A stretch of 64,000 nucleotides of DNA, taken from positions 62,001 through 126,000 of the forward strand of contig NZ_FNYL01000015.1 in the NCBI RefSeq assembly GCF_900109045.1. Reading direction: 5' to 3'. Of this stretch, positions 25,673 to 34,487 are shown in pieces. Positions within the stretch are counted from its first letter, which is position 1; every line of letters starts with the position of its first letter. The translations under genes were made by a program, and so were the position numbers. The notes under the pieces are model-generated. The model did no database searches, was not told where the DNA came from, and worked only from the letters and a program-made list of their open reading frames with translations. Source of the stretch: Dyadobacter sp. SG02. Its GTDB lineage: Bacteria > Bacteroidota > Bacteroidia > Cytophagales > Spirosomataceae.

Positions 25673-28600
25673 TTAGAAATCAGCCTTAATCCCAACAGTA
25701 ATCACTCTCGGCAAAGGATAAGAGCCATAATCAACCCCCTGGAATGCTCCCGGCACAGGCGCATTGCCGCTGCTGTACGAGCTGGAAGTTTCCATGCTCG
25801 ATGAATAGGAAGTAGTTCCATAGGTGGTATTCTCCGGGTCATAGCCAATGTATTTGCTCCACAAATGCACATTCTCCGCATTCACATACACCCGCGCGCC
25901 ACTCACTTTCAGCTTCGAAACCCATTTCGCAGGCAGCGCGTACGATACGCGCACGTTCCGCAGCCGCACGAACGAAGCATCCTCCACCCAGTAGGAAGAA
26001 AACTGCTTCTGCAACCCGAGGTAATTCACCGACGGCTTGAAATGTTTGCCATCGCCAGGATTGCTCTCCGAGCGCCAGTAGTTGTACATATCGGCGAAGA
26101 AATTGCGGCCGTTATCCCAGGTACCGAGGTAGCGCACATTGTTGTTGGCGATCTCGCCGCCGAAGGAGCCCTGGAACAGGAACGACAGCTCGAAGCCCTT
26201 GTAGCCCACCGTGTTGGTAATACCGGCAATGAAATTCGGCTGGTAATTGCCCAGGGTCGTCCGGTCGGCATCGCTGATCTTGCCGTCGCCATTCACGTCG
26301 CGCACTTTCGGATCACCCGGCGTGGTGCTCGCGTGGTGCGGATAGGCATCGACTTCCGCCTGGTTTTTAAAAACCCCGTCGAAAATGTAGCCATAGAAGT
26401 TTGAAACCGGCTGTCCGACCTCGGTGCGCACGGTCACGACGTTGTCGACATACTGGATCGGCGCATTGCCCGGACCAAGTTGCAGTACTTTATTTTTGTT
26501 TCTCGAAATGTTAAAATCCGTTGTCCAGGTAAATGCACCCGTCAGGTTTTTGCTGGAAATATTCAATTCCACCCCGCTGTTGCGCATTTTACCGATATTG
26601 GTCAGCTGGGTCGAAAAACCGGTAATGTCGGGCACCGGCACGAAAAGCAGCATGTCGCGGGTAACCGAGTTGTAATACTCCGCCGACAGGTTAATGCGGT
26701 TATTAAAAAGGCCCAGATCCACACCGACGTTGAACTGATTGGTCTTTTCCCATTTCAGGTTCGGGTTCGCCAGGCTGTTCACTTTCAACCCATTGGCCAA
26801 ATTCGCCCCATTCACATACTGCGCCGCGGCCAGCAGACTGACCGCTCCGTAGTTAGGGATCTGGTTGTTACCCGTCACCCCGTAGCTCGCACGGAGTTTC
26901 AGGTTGTTTACCGCCGTCACACCCGACATAAATGCCTCATCCGAAAGCAACCAACCCGCTGATACAGAAGGAAAATACCCCCATTTGTTGTTCTCGCCAA
27001 ACCGTGACATGCCGTCACGACGCAGCGCGCCCGTCAGGAAATAGCGGTTTTTGAAATTGTACTGAACCCGCGCCAGATACGAAAGCAGCGACCATTCGCT
27101 GGCGGTCGTGTTACCGGCTGTCACCGTTCCTGCATTGAGCGTGTGCACGAGGTCGTTCGGGAAATTGTTGGCCGCCACATACATCGTTTCGTCGCGCTGC
27201 TTCTGGCTCGTATAGCCCAGCAGACCGGTAAATGCATGTTCGCCGAACTTCTTATCGTAAGTCAATGTATTCTCACTCAGCCAGTTCAGCATATAAGCAT
27301 CGCCAGCATTACCCTGCGCGGCCAGCACGGCCGAATAGCCGTATTTCTGTTTATCATTCCAATAAAAATTGCTGCGGGTGTTGTAAAGGTTACCGCTCAG
27401 ACTGGTACGAAACCGCAACCCGTCAATTACTTCATATTCCAGGTAACCGGTAGCCAGCGTATTGAACGACTTCCGGCCCTTATCCACCTCGCGTGTGAGC
27501 GAGTACGGGTGCCAGAGGTTCATATCGGCGTAGGAAGTAAACCGGAACCAGGTCGAATTCGGGTCACGGAAACCGAGGTTGCCGTTTTCATTGTAAACCG
27601 GGAAGATCGGATCGCTTTGGAGACCAAGGCTGATCACGTCGCTTTTGCCCTGCGTTCCATCGGTACGGTCGAAAATGGAGGTGATACCGATGTTCAAACC
27701 CGCACTGAGCCGTTTGGAAATCTGTGTTTTAAGGTTCGAGCGTAATGCAAGACGCTTATAATAGTTAGCGTCCAAAACCGCCGTCTGATCAAGGTATGCA
27801 CCCGAAAACATGTATTGCGTCTTTTCGGTGCCTCCGGTCACGGTTACCTGCGCATTGAACGACGGCGCGGTACGGAACATCACATCCTGCCAGTCGGTAC
27901 CCTTTCCGAATTGCTGCGGATTGGTGGTAAAATCCTCGGGAATGCGCAAAGTAGCCGGACGGGCGCTGTTAGGATCGCTCGCATTACCGCCTTGCGCGGT
28001 CCACGCATTGTTTTTAGCATCGATATAAGTTTCGATATACTGCTGCGCATCCATCATTTTCACCCGGCGCGTCACTTTTTGCGAACCATATTCGACGTTC
28101 GCGCTGACATTCACCTTACCCGGCTTGCCGGTTTTGGTGGTCACGATAACGACCCCACTCGACCCGCGCGAACCGTAAATGGCCGCCGAAGATGCGTCTT
28201 TCAGCACTTCGATGGATTCAATGTCCTGCGGGTTGATCAGGTTCAGGTTAAAATTTTCCAGCGGCACCCCGTCCACGACGATCAGCGGGTTGGTACCTGC
28301 GGTAATCGAACTGATCCCGCGGATCTTGATCACCGGCGACGCGCCCGGCGCGCCCTGGGATTGAGAGATATTTACCCCCGGCAACGTTCCGGCCAGCGAC
28401 TGGCTAACGTTGCTGAATGAACGGTCCTTGAATTTATCGTAGTTGACGGAAATCACCGCACCGGTCACCGCCCGCTTGCTTTGCGTTCCGTAGCCGACCA
28501 CTACCACCTCTTCCAGCGATTTGTTTTCAGGCACAAGCCTTACACCGATGTCGGCGCGCGCACCAACGGTTTCTTCGACAGACTTGTAACCCACAAAACT

Positions 28601-28825
28601 GAATACCAGCACCGTAGCCTGATCAGGCACGTCGATCTGGAACGCTCCGTCCGAGTTGGTGGTCGTTCCACGCTGCGTGCCCTTGATGACGACACTCACA
28701 CCCGGGAGCGGGTCGGCATCGCTTACACCCGTTACCCTGCCCGTTACGGACAGCGTCTGCGCATGAACCGCCGGGAGTACCAGCAGACATACCAGCATGA
28801 TGCGTAAGAGTTGTTTCATAAACAT
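25673..28825 (-). CDS. SusC/RagA-family TonB-dependent receptor
   Basis: Outer-membrane glycan transporter of 1050 residues, complete. Signal peptide (about 1-22), carboxypeptidase-regulatory-like domain (26-100, GVSVVIKGTQRGTTT), TonB-box-like SLEEVVVVGYGTQ (near 104), plug with PLIVVDGVPL and IEVLKDASSAAIYGSRGSSGV, then a 22-strand barrel ending in a Phe (IKADF), as outer-membrane insertion requires. There is no STN domain, so it is not controlled by a FecR partner. First gene of the GH140/GH127 locus. The 241-bp divergent gap to the RuBisCO-like gene is very AT-rich. Confidence 0.96.
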   Translation of the reverse strand: MFMKQLLRIMLVCLLVLPAVHAQTLSVTGRVTGVSDADPLPGVSVVIKGTQRGTTTNSDGAFQIDVPDQATVLVFSFVGYKSVEETVGARADIGVRLVPENKSLEEVVVVGYGTQSKRAVTGAVISVNYDKFKDRSFSNVSQSLAGTLPGVNISQSQGAPGASPVIKIRGISSITAGTNPLIVVDGVPLENFNLNLINPQDIESIEVLKDASSAAIYGSRGSSGVVIVTTKTGKPGKVNVSANVEYGSQKVTRRVKMMDAQQYIETYIDAKNNAWTAQGGNASDPNSARPATLRIPEDFTTNPQQFGKGTDWQDVMFRTAPSFNAQVTVTGGTEKTQYMFSGAYLDQTAVLDANYYKRLALRSNLKTQISKRLSAGLNIGITSIFDRTDGTQGKSDVISLGLQSDPIFPVYNENGNLGFRDPNSTWFRFTSYADMNLWHPYSLTREVDKGRKSFNTLATGYLEYEVIDGLRFRTSLSGNLYNTRSNFYWNDKQKYGYSAVLAAQGNAGDAYMLNWLSENTLTYDKKFGEHAFTGLLGYTSQKQRDETMYVAANNFPNDLVHTLNAGTVTAGNTTASEWSLLSYLARVQYNFKNRYFLTGALRRDGMSRFGENNKWGYFPSVSAGWLLSDEAFMSGVTAVNNLKLRASYGVTGNNQIPNYGAVSLLAAAQYVNGANLANGLKVNSLANPNLKWEKTNQFNVGVDLGLFNNRINLSAEYYNSVTRDMLLFVPVPDITGFSTQLTNIGKMRNSGVELNISSKNLTGAFTWTTDFNISRNKNKVLQLGPGNAPIQYVDNVVTVRTEVGQPVSNFYGYIFDGVFKNQAEVDAYPHHASTTPGDPKVRDVNGDGKISDADRTTLGNYQPNFIAGITNTVGYKGFELSFLFQGSFGGEIANNNVRYLGTWDNGRNFFADMYNYWRSESNPGDGKHFKPSVNYLGLQKQFSSYWVEDASFVRLRNVRVSYALPAKWVSKLKVSGARVYVNAENVHLWSKYIGYDPENTTYGTTSYSSSMETSSSYSSGNAPVPGAFQGVDYGSYPLPRVITVGIKADF

Positions 28826-29008
28826 TTCAAACGATTAGGGAAGTAGTGATTTTCTTTTTATTTCTTTTTTATTCTAATTTTTACGAAAAGTATGAAGTAT
28901 TTCAGTTTAAAAAAATATTTGAAAACTTTTTCTATCTTATTTTTATAAAAAATTGTTAAAAAACAGTTTTTGTCATTTTAAGGTGCGTAGATGGTAGTCC
29001 ATAGAGAC

Positions 29009-29038
29009 TTTAAATCGAATCAAAAAAGACTATATTCG
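29009..29038 (+). promoter_or_regulatory. Candidate promoter of the RuBisCO-like/kinase operon
   Basis: TTTA at 29009-29012 and TATATTCG at 29031-29038 with an 18-bp spacer resemble the Bacteroidota -33 TTTG / -7 TAnnTTTG pair, each with one mismatch. Transcription would start near 29045, about 20 bp before the ATG at 29067. Weak by itself; position supports it. Confidence 0.3.
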
Positions 29039-29066
29039 TAAGCATAAAATAGATTACCTGGAAATA

Positions 29067-30329
29067 ATGGAAAGAATAACGGCGCGATACTACATTGAAA
29101 CCCCTTATGTAGTAGAAAAAACGGCAGCTGTGCTGGCTGGGGAGCAGTCTTCGGGAACATTCGTGGCTGTACCGGGCGAAACGGAAGAACTGAAAAATCG
29201 CTTCGCAGCCCGCGTGGAGCTCATCGAACACCTTGAATCCGTCTCAGAGTCGGCAATTCCCGGCGCGACTTCGCCCGATGGGCTATACCGCCGCGCATAC
29301 GTGGAAGTGTCGTGGTCGATAGAAAACTTCGGTCACAACCTCCCTACCCTCGTTTCTACCTTGCAGGGGAATTTGTACGAGATTACTCAGTTTACGGGAC
29401 TAAAACTGATGGACATCCGCTTCCCGGAGTCTTATGCGAAAAATTACCGCGGCCCGCAGTTCGGCATCGAGGGCTGCCGGTCGCTCACCGGCGTCGCCCC
29501 GGGCAAGCCGCTGATCGGCACGATCATCAAACCCAGCGTGGGCCTTACGCCTGCGCAAACCGCTAAAATCGTTGAAACACTCGCGCATGCCGGTATCGAC
29601 TTTATCAAAGATGATGAGTTAATGGCCTCGACCGCCAACTCCCGCTTCGAAGATCGCGTGAGCGCCGTCATGCGGGTCATCAACCGCCACGCCGACCGGA
29701 CAGGCAAAAAAGTGATGTATGCATTCAATATCAGCGATGAAATGGAGCCGATGCTCCGTAAATATGAACACATCGTCAAAGCCGGAGGCACCTGCGCGAT
29801 GATCAGCCTCAACAGCGTCGGGCTGGCGGGCGCCAAGCGCATCTGCGACCTGGGCGAGCTGGCGATCCACGGCCACCGCAACGGCTGGGGCATGTTGAAC
29901 CGCCACCCGTTGCTGGGAATCGAATTTCCGGCATACCAGAAGCTCTGGCGGCTTGCGGGCGTGGATCAACTGCATGTGAATGGCATTCAAAACAAGTTCT
30001 GGGAATCGGACGACTCGGTTGTGCGCTCCATTACCTCTTGCCTCGATCGCACACTGATGGATAAACCGGTTCTGCCGGTGGTATCTTCCGGGCAATGGGG
30101 CGGGCAAGCTTTCGAGACTTACCTGCGCACGAGAACCACAGACCTTCTTTACATGGCCGGCGGCGGCATTATGGCACACCCGGGCGGACCGGCGGCCGGC
30201 GTGACGGCTTTGCAGCAAGCCTGGAAAGGGGCAGTGAACGGCCTGACGCTCGAAGAAGCCGCACGGCAATATCCGGAGTTCGGCCAGTCGGTAGAAAAGT
30301 TCGGGAAACTGCAATTTGATCGCGCATGA
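29067..30329 (+). CDS. RuBisCO-like protein (form IV type), candidate 3-oxo-isoapionate-4-phosphate decarboxylase or transcarboxylase/hydrolase
   Basis: 420 residues with the whole RuBisCO large-chain fold. Conserved catalytic set: N102 (spinach N123 zone), K155 in GTIIKPSVG (K175), the carbamylated-Lys loop FIKDDE with K181, D183, E184, HGHR with H270-R271 (H294-R295), H303 and K310 (loop 6), S340/341 and GGGIMAHPGG. The lysine of carboxylating RuBisCO at K177 is Ser157, so it should not fix CO2. The next gene, a DUF1537 kinase, overlaps it by 4 bp. That pair recurs in the oxidative D-apionate pathway, where RuBisCO-like proteins OiaX and OiaT act on 3-oxo-isoapionate 4-phosphate. I cannot say which of the two reactions applies; MTA-pathway enolase is less likely given the partner. 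Confidence 0.88.
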   Translation: MERITARYYIETPYVVEKTAAVLAGEQSSGTFVAVPGETEELKNRFAARVELIEHLESVSESAIPGATSPDGLYRRAYVEVSWSIENFGHNLPTLVSTLQGNLYEITQFTGLKLMDIRFPESYAKNYRGPQFGIEGCRSLTGVAPGKPLIGTIIKPSVGLTPAQTAKIVETLAHAGIDFIKDDELMASTANSRFEDRVSAVMRVINRHADRTGKKVMYAFNISDEMEPMLRKYEHIVKAGGTCAMISLNSVGLAGAKRICDLGELAIHGHRNGWGMLNRHPLLGIEFPAYQKLWRLAGVDQLHVNGIQNKFWESDDSVVRSITSCLDRTLMDKPVLPVVSSGQWGGQAFETYLRTRTTDLLYMAGGGIMAHPGGPAAGVTALQQAWKGAVNGLTLEEAARQYPEFGQSVEKFGKLQFDRA

Positions 30330-31699
30330 CCCCTAACGACCTCCTGCTCGCATTCTACGGCGACGATTTCACCGGCTCCACCGACGCCATGGAAATCCTC
30401 GAACGCGCCGGTATCCGTACCGCGCTCTTCATAGAACCACCAACTTCGGAAGAACTTAGCCGCTTCCCGTACATACGCGCGTTCGGGATCGCCGGCATGA
30501 CGCGCGCGATGACGCCCCGGCAAATGGAGGACACCCTTCGGCCCGCATTTGAAATACTCAAACACGCAGGCGCACGGCATATTCATTATAAAGTGTGCTC
30601 CACGTTCGATTCGTCACCCGATATTGGCAGCATTGGCAAAGCCATAGACATTGGCGCAGAGGTATTTGAGCCGAAGTTCATATCCCTGGTCGTAGCTGCA
30701 CCGTCACTGGGCCGCTATTGCACATTCGGAAACCTTTTTGCCCGAATGGGTATCGGCAGTAACGGCCACATTCACCGCCTCGATCGCCATCCAAGCATGA
30801 GTAACCATCCGACGACACCCGCCGACGAGAGCGATTTGCGGCTGCATTTGAGCAAACAAACCACAAAATCCTGCGGCCTGATCGATATTTTGCAGATCGA
30901 AATGCCGCCAGAAGAAACGTCCGCATTACTTGAAAAAATCATTGAGGAAAAACAAATCGTGCTTTTCGACGGACTCTATGCCCACCAGATGTCCCGCATC
31001 GGCGCACTCATCGATCGTTACGGAAACCACGGATCCCCCCACTTCTCAGTAGGCTCGTCCGGCGTCGAAATGGCCCTGACCGGCTTCTGGAATGCGAAAG
31101 GGATCACCCAAAATCGTACGCAATGGCCCCAACCCGGCGAGTCCTCGCCGTTGCTAGTGGTCTCGGGGAGCTGCTCACCCGTCACCGCCCGACAGATCGA
31201 CTATGCATTAGCGCACGGTTTCGAAGAAATCGCCCTCGACACGCCCGCCATTGCCGCCGGAACACATGATCCGGCCTATGTGAATGAAATCGGGAAGGCT
31301 GTCCGGTTTATCGAAAGCGGCAAAAATGTAATCATACACACCGCGAGGAGCACACAGGACCCGCGTTTCATCCGCTCCAATAATATTCTCAAAAACAACG
31401 GATTAACTCCCATTCAAATTCAAACACACACGTCCACGCTTTACGGGCAAGCCCTGGGCGCCGTCGCCCGCAATATACTGGAAAACGCTCCGGTCAAGCG
31501 GCTGATCATCGCCGGCGGCGACACCTCCGGCGTGGTAGCCCGCACGCTGGGCATCAAGGCCGTAGAAATGATCGCCCCTTTATCTCCCGGCGCTCCACTC
31601 TGCCGCACTTTCGCGCCGGACTCGCCTGCTAACGGATTGGAGGTTAACTTCAAGGGCGGGCAAGTTGGCGGGGAGGATTATTTTACAGCCTTTTGCTAA
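30326..31699 (+). CDS. DUF1537 four-carbon/branched sugar-acid kinase (OiaK/OtnK-like)
   Basis: ATP-dependent kinase for a sugar acid, 457 residues. N-terminal substrate domain starts with LLAFYGDDFTGSTDAMEIL; the C-terminal nucleotide domain carries VSGSCSPVTARQIDYAL and AGGDTSGVVARTLGI, typical for DUF1537. The start overlaps the RuBisCO-like stop (ATGA), so the two are translationally coupled and probably consecutive in one pathway: kinase first, then the RuBisCO-like enzyme. Known members phosphorylate 3-oxo-tetronate, D- or L-threonate/erythronate or 3-oxo-isoapionate. The RuBisCO-like partner favours the last. Confidence 0.9.
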   Translation: MTPNDLLLAFYGDDFTGSTDAMEILERAGIRTALFIEPPTSEELSRFPYIRAFGIAGMTRAMTPRQMEDTLRPAFEILKHAGARHIHYKVCSTFDSSPDIGSIGKAIDIGAEVFEPKFISLVVAAPSLGRYCTFGNLFARMGIGSNGHIHRLDRHPSMSNHPTTPADESDLRLHLSKQTTKSCGLIDILQIEMPPEETSALLEKIIEEKQIVLFDGLYAHQMSRIGALIDRYGNHGSPHFSVGSSGVEMALTGFWNAKGITQNRTQWPQPGESSPLLVVSGSCSPVTARQIDYALAHGFEEIALDTPAIAAGTHDPAYVNEIGKAVRFIESGKNVIIHTARSTQDPRFIRSNNILKNNGLTPIQIQTHTSTLYGQALGAVARNILENAPVKRLIIAGGDTSGVVARTLGIKAVEMIAPLSPGAPLCRTFAPDSPANGLEVNFKGGQVGGEDYFTAFC

Positions 31700-31780
31700 T
31701 CCATAGATAATGGTTGATAAAACAGCACCTCAAACCTCACATTAAAATTGTATCTTCATAAAAACCAAATTTCAAAAATC

Positions 31781-32014
31781 ATGGAGCATTGGCAGGAACG
31801 GATCAGCATTAACCCTGAAATACGGTTCGGAAAGCCTTGTGTTAAAGGCACGAGAATAGCCGTGCGCGATATTCTGGGCTGGCTGGCAAATAACATGACC
31901 GTTGAGCAAATCATAGAAGATTTCCCTCCGCTTACACGGGAGGATATTCTGGCCGCCATTGATTTTGCCGCAAACGGGGAAGAGAACTCTAAAATTCTAA
32001 TCACAGAAACATGA
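31781..32014 (+). CDS. DUF433-domain protein, antitoxin-like
   Basis: 77 residues from the ATG at 31781; an alternative start 33 bp upstream is possible. The whole protein is a DUF433 helix-turn-helix: ISINPEIRFGKPCVKGTRIAVRDILGWLANNMTVEQIIEDFP, LTREDILAAIDFA. Family knowledge: DUF433 proteins pair with DUF5615 PIN-like proteins in toxin-antitoxin-like operons. The stop overlaps the following ATG by 4 bp. Confidence 0.88.
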   Translation: MEHWQERISINPEIRFGKPCVKGTRIAVRDILGWLANNMTVEQIIEDFPPLTREDILAAIDFAANGEENSKILITET

Positions 32015-32346
32015 AACTTCTTTTTGACGAAAATATATCTTACAGAATCGTCAAAAAGTTAAAATCCTCGTTCCCTGACAGCATTCACGTCAGTCATACC
32101 CCTCTCCAATACGCGTCTCGTGATCGCTACATTTGGGAATACGCCAAGAACAAAGGCTACATCATAGTAACTTTCGATGAAGACTTCAAGGACCTGGCTG
32201 ACCTACTCTCATTCCCACCCAAAGTCATACTTTTGAAAACAGGGAACTGTTCAACCAATGCTGTGGCCCGGTTGCTACTAAACACCCTAACAGAGATTAC
32301 GACCTTTAACAATTCCGGAGTTTACGGATTAATGGAAATTTCCTGA
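32011..32346 (+). CDS. DUF5615 PIN-like protein, toxin-like
   Basis: 111 residues. PIN-like acidic motifs LLFDENISYRI (start), GYIIVTFDEDFKDLADL (middle) and VILLKTGNCSTNAVARLLL are those of DUF5615, a VapC-like family presumed to be ribonucleases. Coupled to the DUF433 gene. The 3' end overlaps the convergent BASS transporter gene by 25 bp, which suggests the pair landed here after the neighbouring operons were established or that the region is compact. Confidence 0.88.
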   Translation: MKLLFDENISYRIVKKLKSSFPDSIHVSHTPLQYASRDRYIWEYAKNKGYIIVTFDEDFKDLADLLSFPPKVILLKTGNCSTNAVARLLLNTLTEITTFNNSGVYGLMEIS

Positions 32347-33626
32347 ATCTCTTCCACGCGCTCCGCTTCTCTCCTACGCCAATAATTGGCCAAAATCGAC
32401 CCGGAAATATTCATCCACGGACTGAAAACAGCCGCTGCCAACCCTACGGTCCCCAATTTTCCCATTGCACCTGCTAATCCGGAAGCCATTCCGCCATTCT
32501 GCAAGCCCACTTCAAATGCCATCGTCCGTGCCGAAGCTTTGTCCAGGCCCAGTAAACGACTTAACCAATATCCGAAAAAATATCCTGCCGAATTGTGCAA
32601 GACAGAGACGAAAAAGAGCAGAAAACCAACTTGTAAAAGATTGTCGCGACCAGCTGCCGTGGTAACAGTCGTGAAATAGATAATGCCGAACATGGAAACG
32701 TAAGGCATATAACGGTCGAGGTTTTCGAAGGATAATGTGATCAAATGATAGGCCAACCCGACCAGAACGGCCCCTCCGAAAAATGACAGTACTTCGAGGG
32801 ATTGCAAAGTCGGCGCCGACACTGCTTCCGCGAGCCAGGACCACAGGCCTAAAATCAATGCACCGAGCCAGATCAGCGACACTGACGCTATACTATAAAC
32901 GTTTCTTCGTCCGCCGGGCGATGCTGTTTTCAGGAAATCATGAATCAGCGCAGCTCCGATAGGCACAATGACGATTTTGATGATTTCCATCATCATATCC
33001 AGGAAACGGATTTGAATGAGCGTTCCCGCCAGGATTTTCATGAGGAAAGGCGTCAGAAAGGGGGCAGCGAGTGTCGTCATAGCCGTGACGGCCACAGAAA
33101 GTACAAGGTTCGCACGGGCAATATAAACCATCACATTGGAAGCCAATCCACTCGAACAGGAGCCCAAAAGAATGATCCCGGCAGCGATTTCAGGGTCGAA
33201 ATGGAAGATTTTGGTTAATGCGAAACCGGTAAGTGGCATGATCGTGAAATGGCTGCATAACCCGATCAGAACGCCTTTTCCCGAGGTAGCGAGCTCCGAA
33301 AAATCGCGCAGGCTCATTTGAATCCCCATTCCGAACATTACAAATTGTACTACAATGAGAATGAGCCATTTATTCCGTAAATCAAAATCTCCCACATGCA
33401 GGAAAGACTGCGGGTAAATCATACCGGCTACAACAGCGGCCACAATCCAGACCGTGTACTGATAGCCCTGTAACCGCGGAATAGCGCCAATGCCGATGGC
33501 CCAGGCAATTGCCGTACCCAGCGAGGCGGCTTTGAACAGCCCCTCTGCCTGTGTAATCCAGGCGAAGGCCAGCATTGCTACACCCAATACGACTAGCGCA
33601 AGACATATCTTCCTGAATACCAACAT
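32322..33626 (-). CDS. Bile acid:sodium symporter (BASS)-family transporter
   Basis: Inner-membrane Na+-coupled transporter of organic anions, 434 residues with about ten to eleven hydrophobic segments. Family motifs: FVMFGMGIQMSLRDF (TM3 zone), ILLGSCSSGLASNVMVYIARANLVLSVAVTAM (the substrate/sodium crossover) and AFEVGLQNGGMASGLA near the C-terminus. The N-terminus has an extra two-helix extension before the usual core. It starts 2 bp from the racemase-family stop. I infer uptake of a sugar acid or 2-keto acid used by the nearby sugar-acid enzymes; the true substrate is unknown. Confidence 0.88.
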   Translation of the reverse strand: MLVFRKICLALVVLGVAMLAFAWITQAEGLFKAASLGTAIAWAIGIGAIPRLQGYQYTVWIVAAVVAGMIYPQSFLHVGDFDLRNKWLILIVVQFVMFGMGIQMSLRDFSELATSGKGVLIGLCSHFTIMPLTGFALTKIFHFDPEIAAGIILLGSCSSGLASNVMVYIARANLVLSVAVTAMTTLAAPFLTPFLMKILAGTLIQIRFLDMMMEIIKIVIVPIGAALIHDFLKTASPGGRRNVYSIASVSLIWLGALILGLWSWLAEAVSAPTLQSLEVLSFFGGAVLVGLAYHLITLSFENLDRYMPYVSMFGIIYFTTVTTAAGRDNLLQVGFLLFFVSVLHNSAGYFFGYWLSRLLGLDKASARTMAFEVGLQNGGMASGLAGAMGKLGTVGLAAAVFSPWMNISGSILANYWRRREAERVEEIQEISINP

Positions 33627-33628
33627 AA

Positions 33629-34297
33629 TTATACCCGATTAATAACCGAAGCCAGATAACGAACGGCTTCTGGCGGACTTGCTATGATCGGAACCGTCTT
33701 CTCCGCTTCCGAAAGCGTATCGACCACCCGCGCCATCGACGCCTGAGCGAGCAGGATCACATCTACCTGCGCAGACAGCTCCCGCAACGCCTGCGCGACC
33801 ATCTGGTCATGCAAGCCCGGATTTCCACTCATCAGCGCGTCGAAAGCGCCTTCGCAAAGCTTGCTGGTCAGCTCAATTTCCTTACCGGCAACCTGTGCGC
33901 GGCGTTTTACAAGGTCGGCGGTCGGTTCCAGCGTTGTAGGTAAAGTTGCTACCACGCCGATTCTCGTGCCTTTTGAAACGGCCAGATCGGCCATCGGCTG
34001 ATCGACGCGGAGCACAGGCACGGATGAAAGCGCAGCAGCAGTTTCCACCGCCCGGCCAATGGACGAGCAGGTTACGAGAATTTGGTCAGCACCGGCAGCT
34101 TCGGCCGAGGCCACGTAATCGACCACCCGGCGCGCGGTTCCCGGCACCAGTTTGCCTTTTGCGATCACGTCTTTGATCAGGCTGTCGTCGACGATATTAA
34201 AAACATTTACGCCCGGCAGGTATTCGCTGCACAGCTGCTGAAAGATCGGCACAAGTGTAGCCGACGTGTGAATCAGCCCTAATGTCACTGGTTTCAT
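33629..34297 (-). CDS. Aspartate/glutamate racemase-family protein with one catalytic Cys
   Basis: 222 residues of the Asp/Glu/hydantoin racemase fold (two similar Rossmann-like lobes). The first-lobe cysteine is present (C77 in VTCSSIGRA). The second-lobe site, normally GCT/GCA, reads LAQASM (182-188), so the second catalytic Cys is missing. A two-base racemisation is therefore unlikely; related one-Cys or no-Cys members are decarboxylases or isomerases. First gene of a two-gene unit with the BASS transporter. Function unknown; a sugar-acid or malonate-type substrate is possible. Confidence 0.8.
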   Translation of the reverse strand: MKPVTLGLIHTSATLVPIFQQLCSEYLPGVNVFNIVDDSLIKDVIAKGKLVPGTARRVVDYVASAEAAGADQILVTCSSIGRAVETAAALSSVPVLRVDQPMADLAVSKGTRIGVVATLPTTLEPTADLVKRRAQVAGKEIELTSKLCEGAFDALMSGNPGLHDQMVAQALRELSAQVDVILLAQASMARVVDTLSEAEKTVPIIASPPEAVRYLASVINRV

Positions 34298-34420
34298 GAA
34301 TACGTTTTTCGGAAAAGTATAATTGCCAGGTTGTGGCGGATGGGACGAATTATCTTTCGATTATATTCTAATTGTTTCGAAATTTAATTAAATGTTCTGG
34401 TTTTGCAAAGCCAAAAGTAA

Positions 34421-34449
34421 AAAAAGACCGGACATGATCCGGTCTTTTT
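34421..34449. terminator. Bidirectional rho-independent terminator
   Basis: Perfect 12-bp stem AAAAAGACCGGA / TCCGGTCTTTTT around a 5-nt loop (catga). T runs on both strands. It ends the FGGY kinase/DUF5060 transcript on the minus strand, and it separates that unit from the racemase/transporter unit downstream. Confidence 0.85.
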
Positions 34450-34487
34450 AATCCTTTACTATCTATGTTAACCAATCAAAGTTTTTA

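Noticed and set aside
29067..30329. Functional CO2-fixing RuBisCO
   Set aside because: The K177-equivalent is Ser, length and partner gene match form IV-like proteins, and no phosphoribulokinase or small subunit is present.
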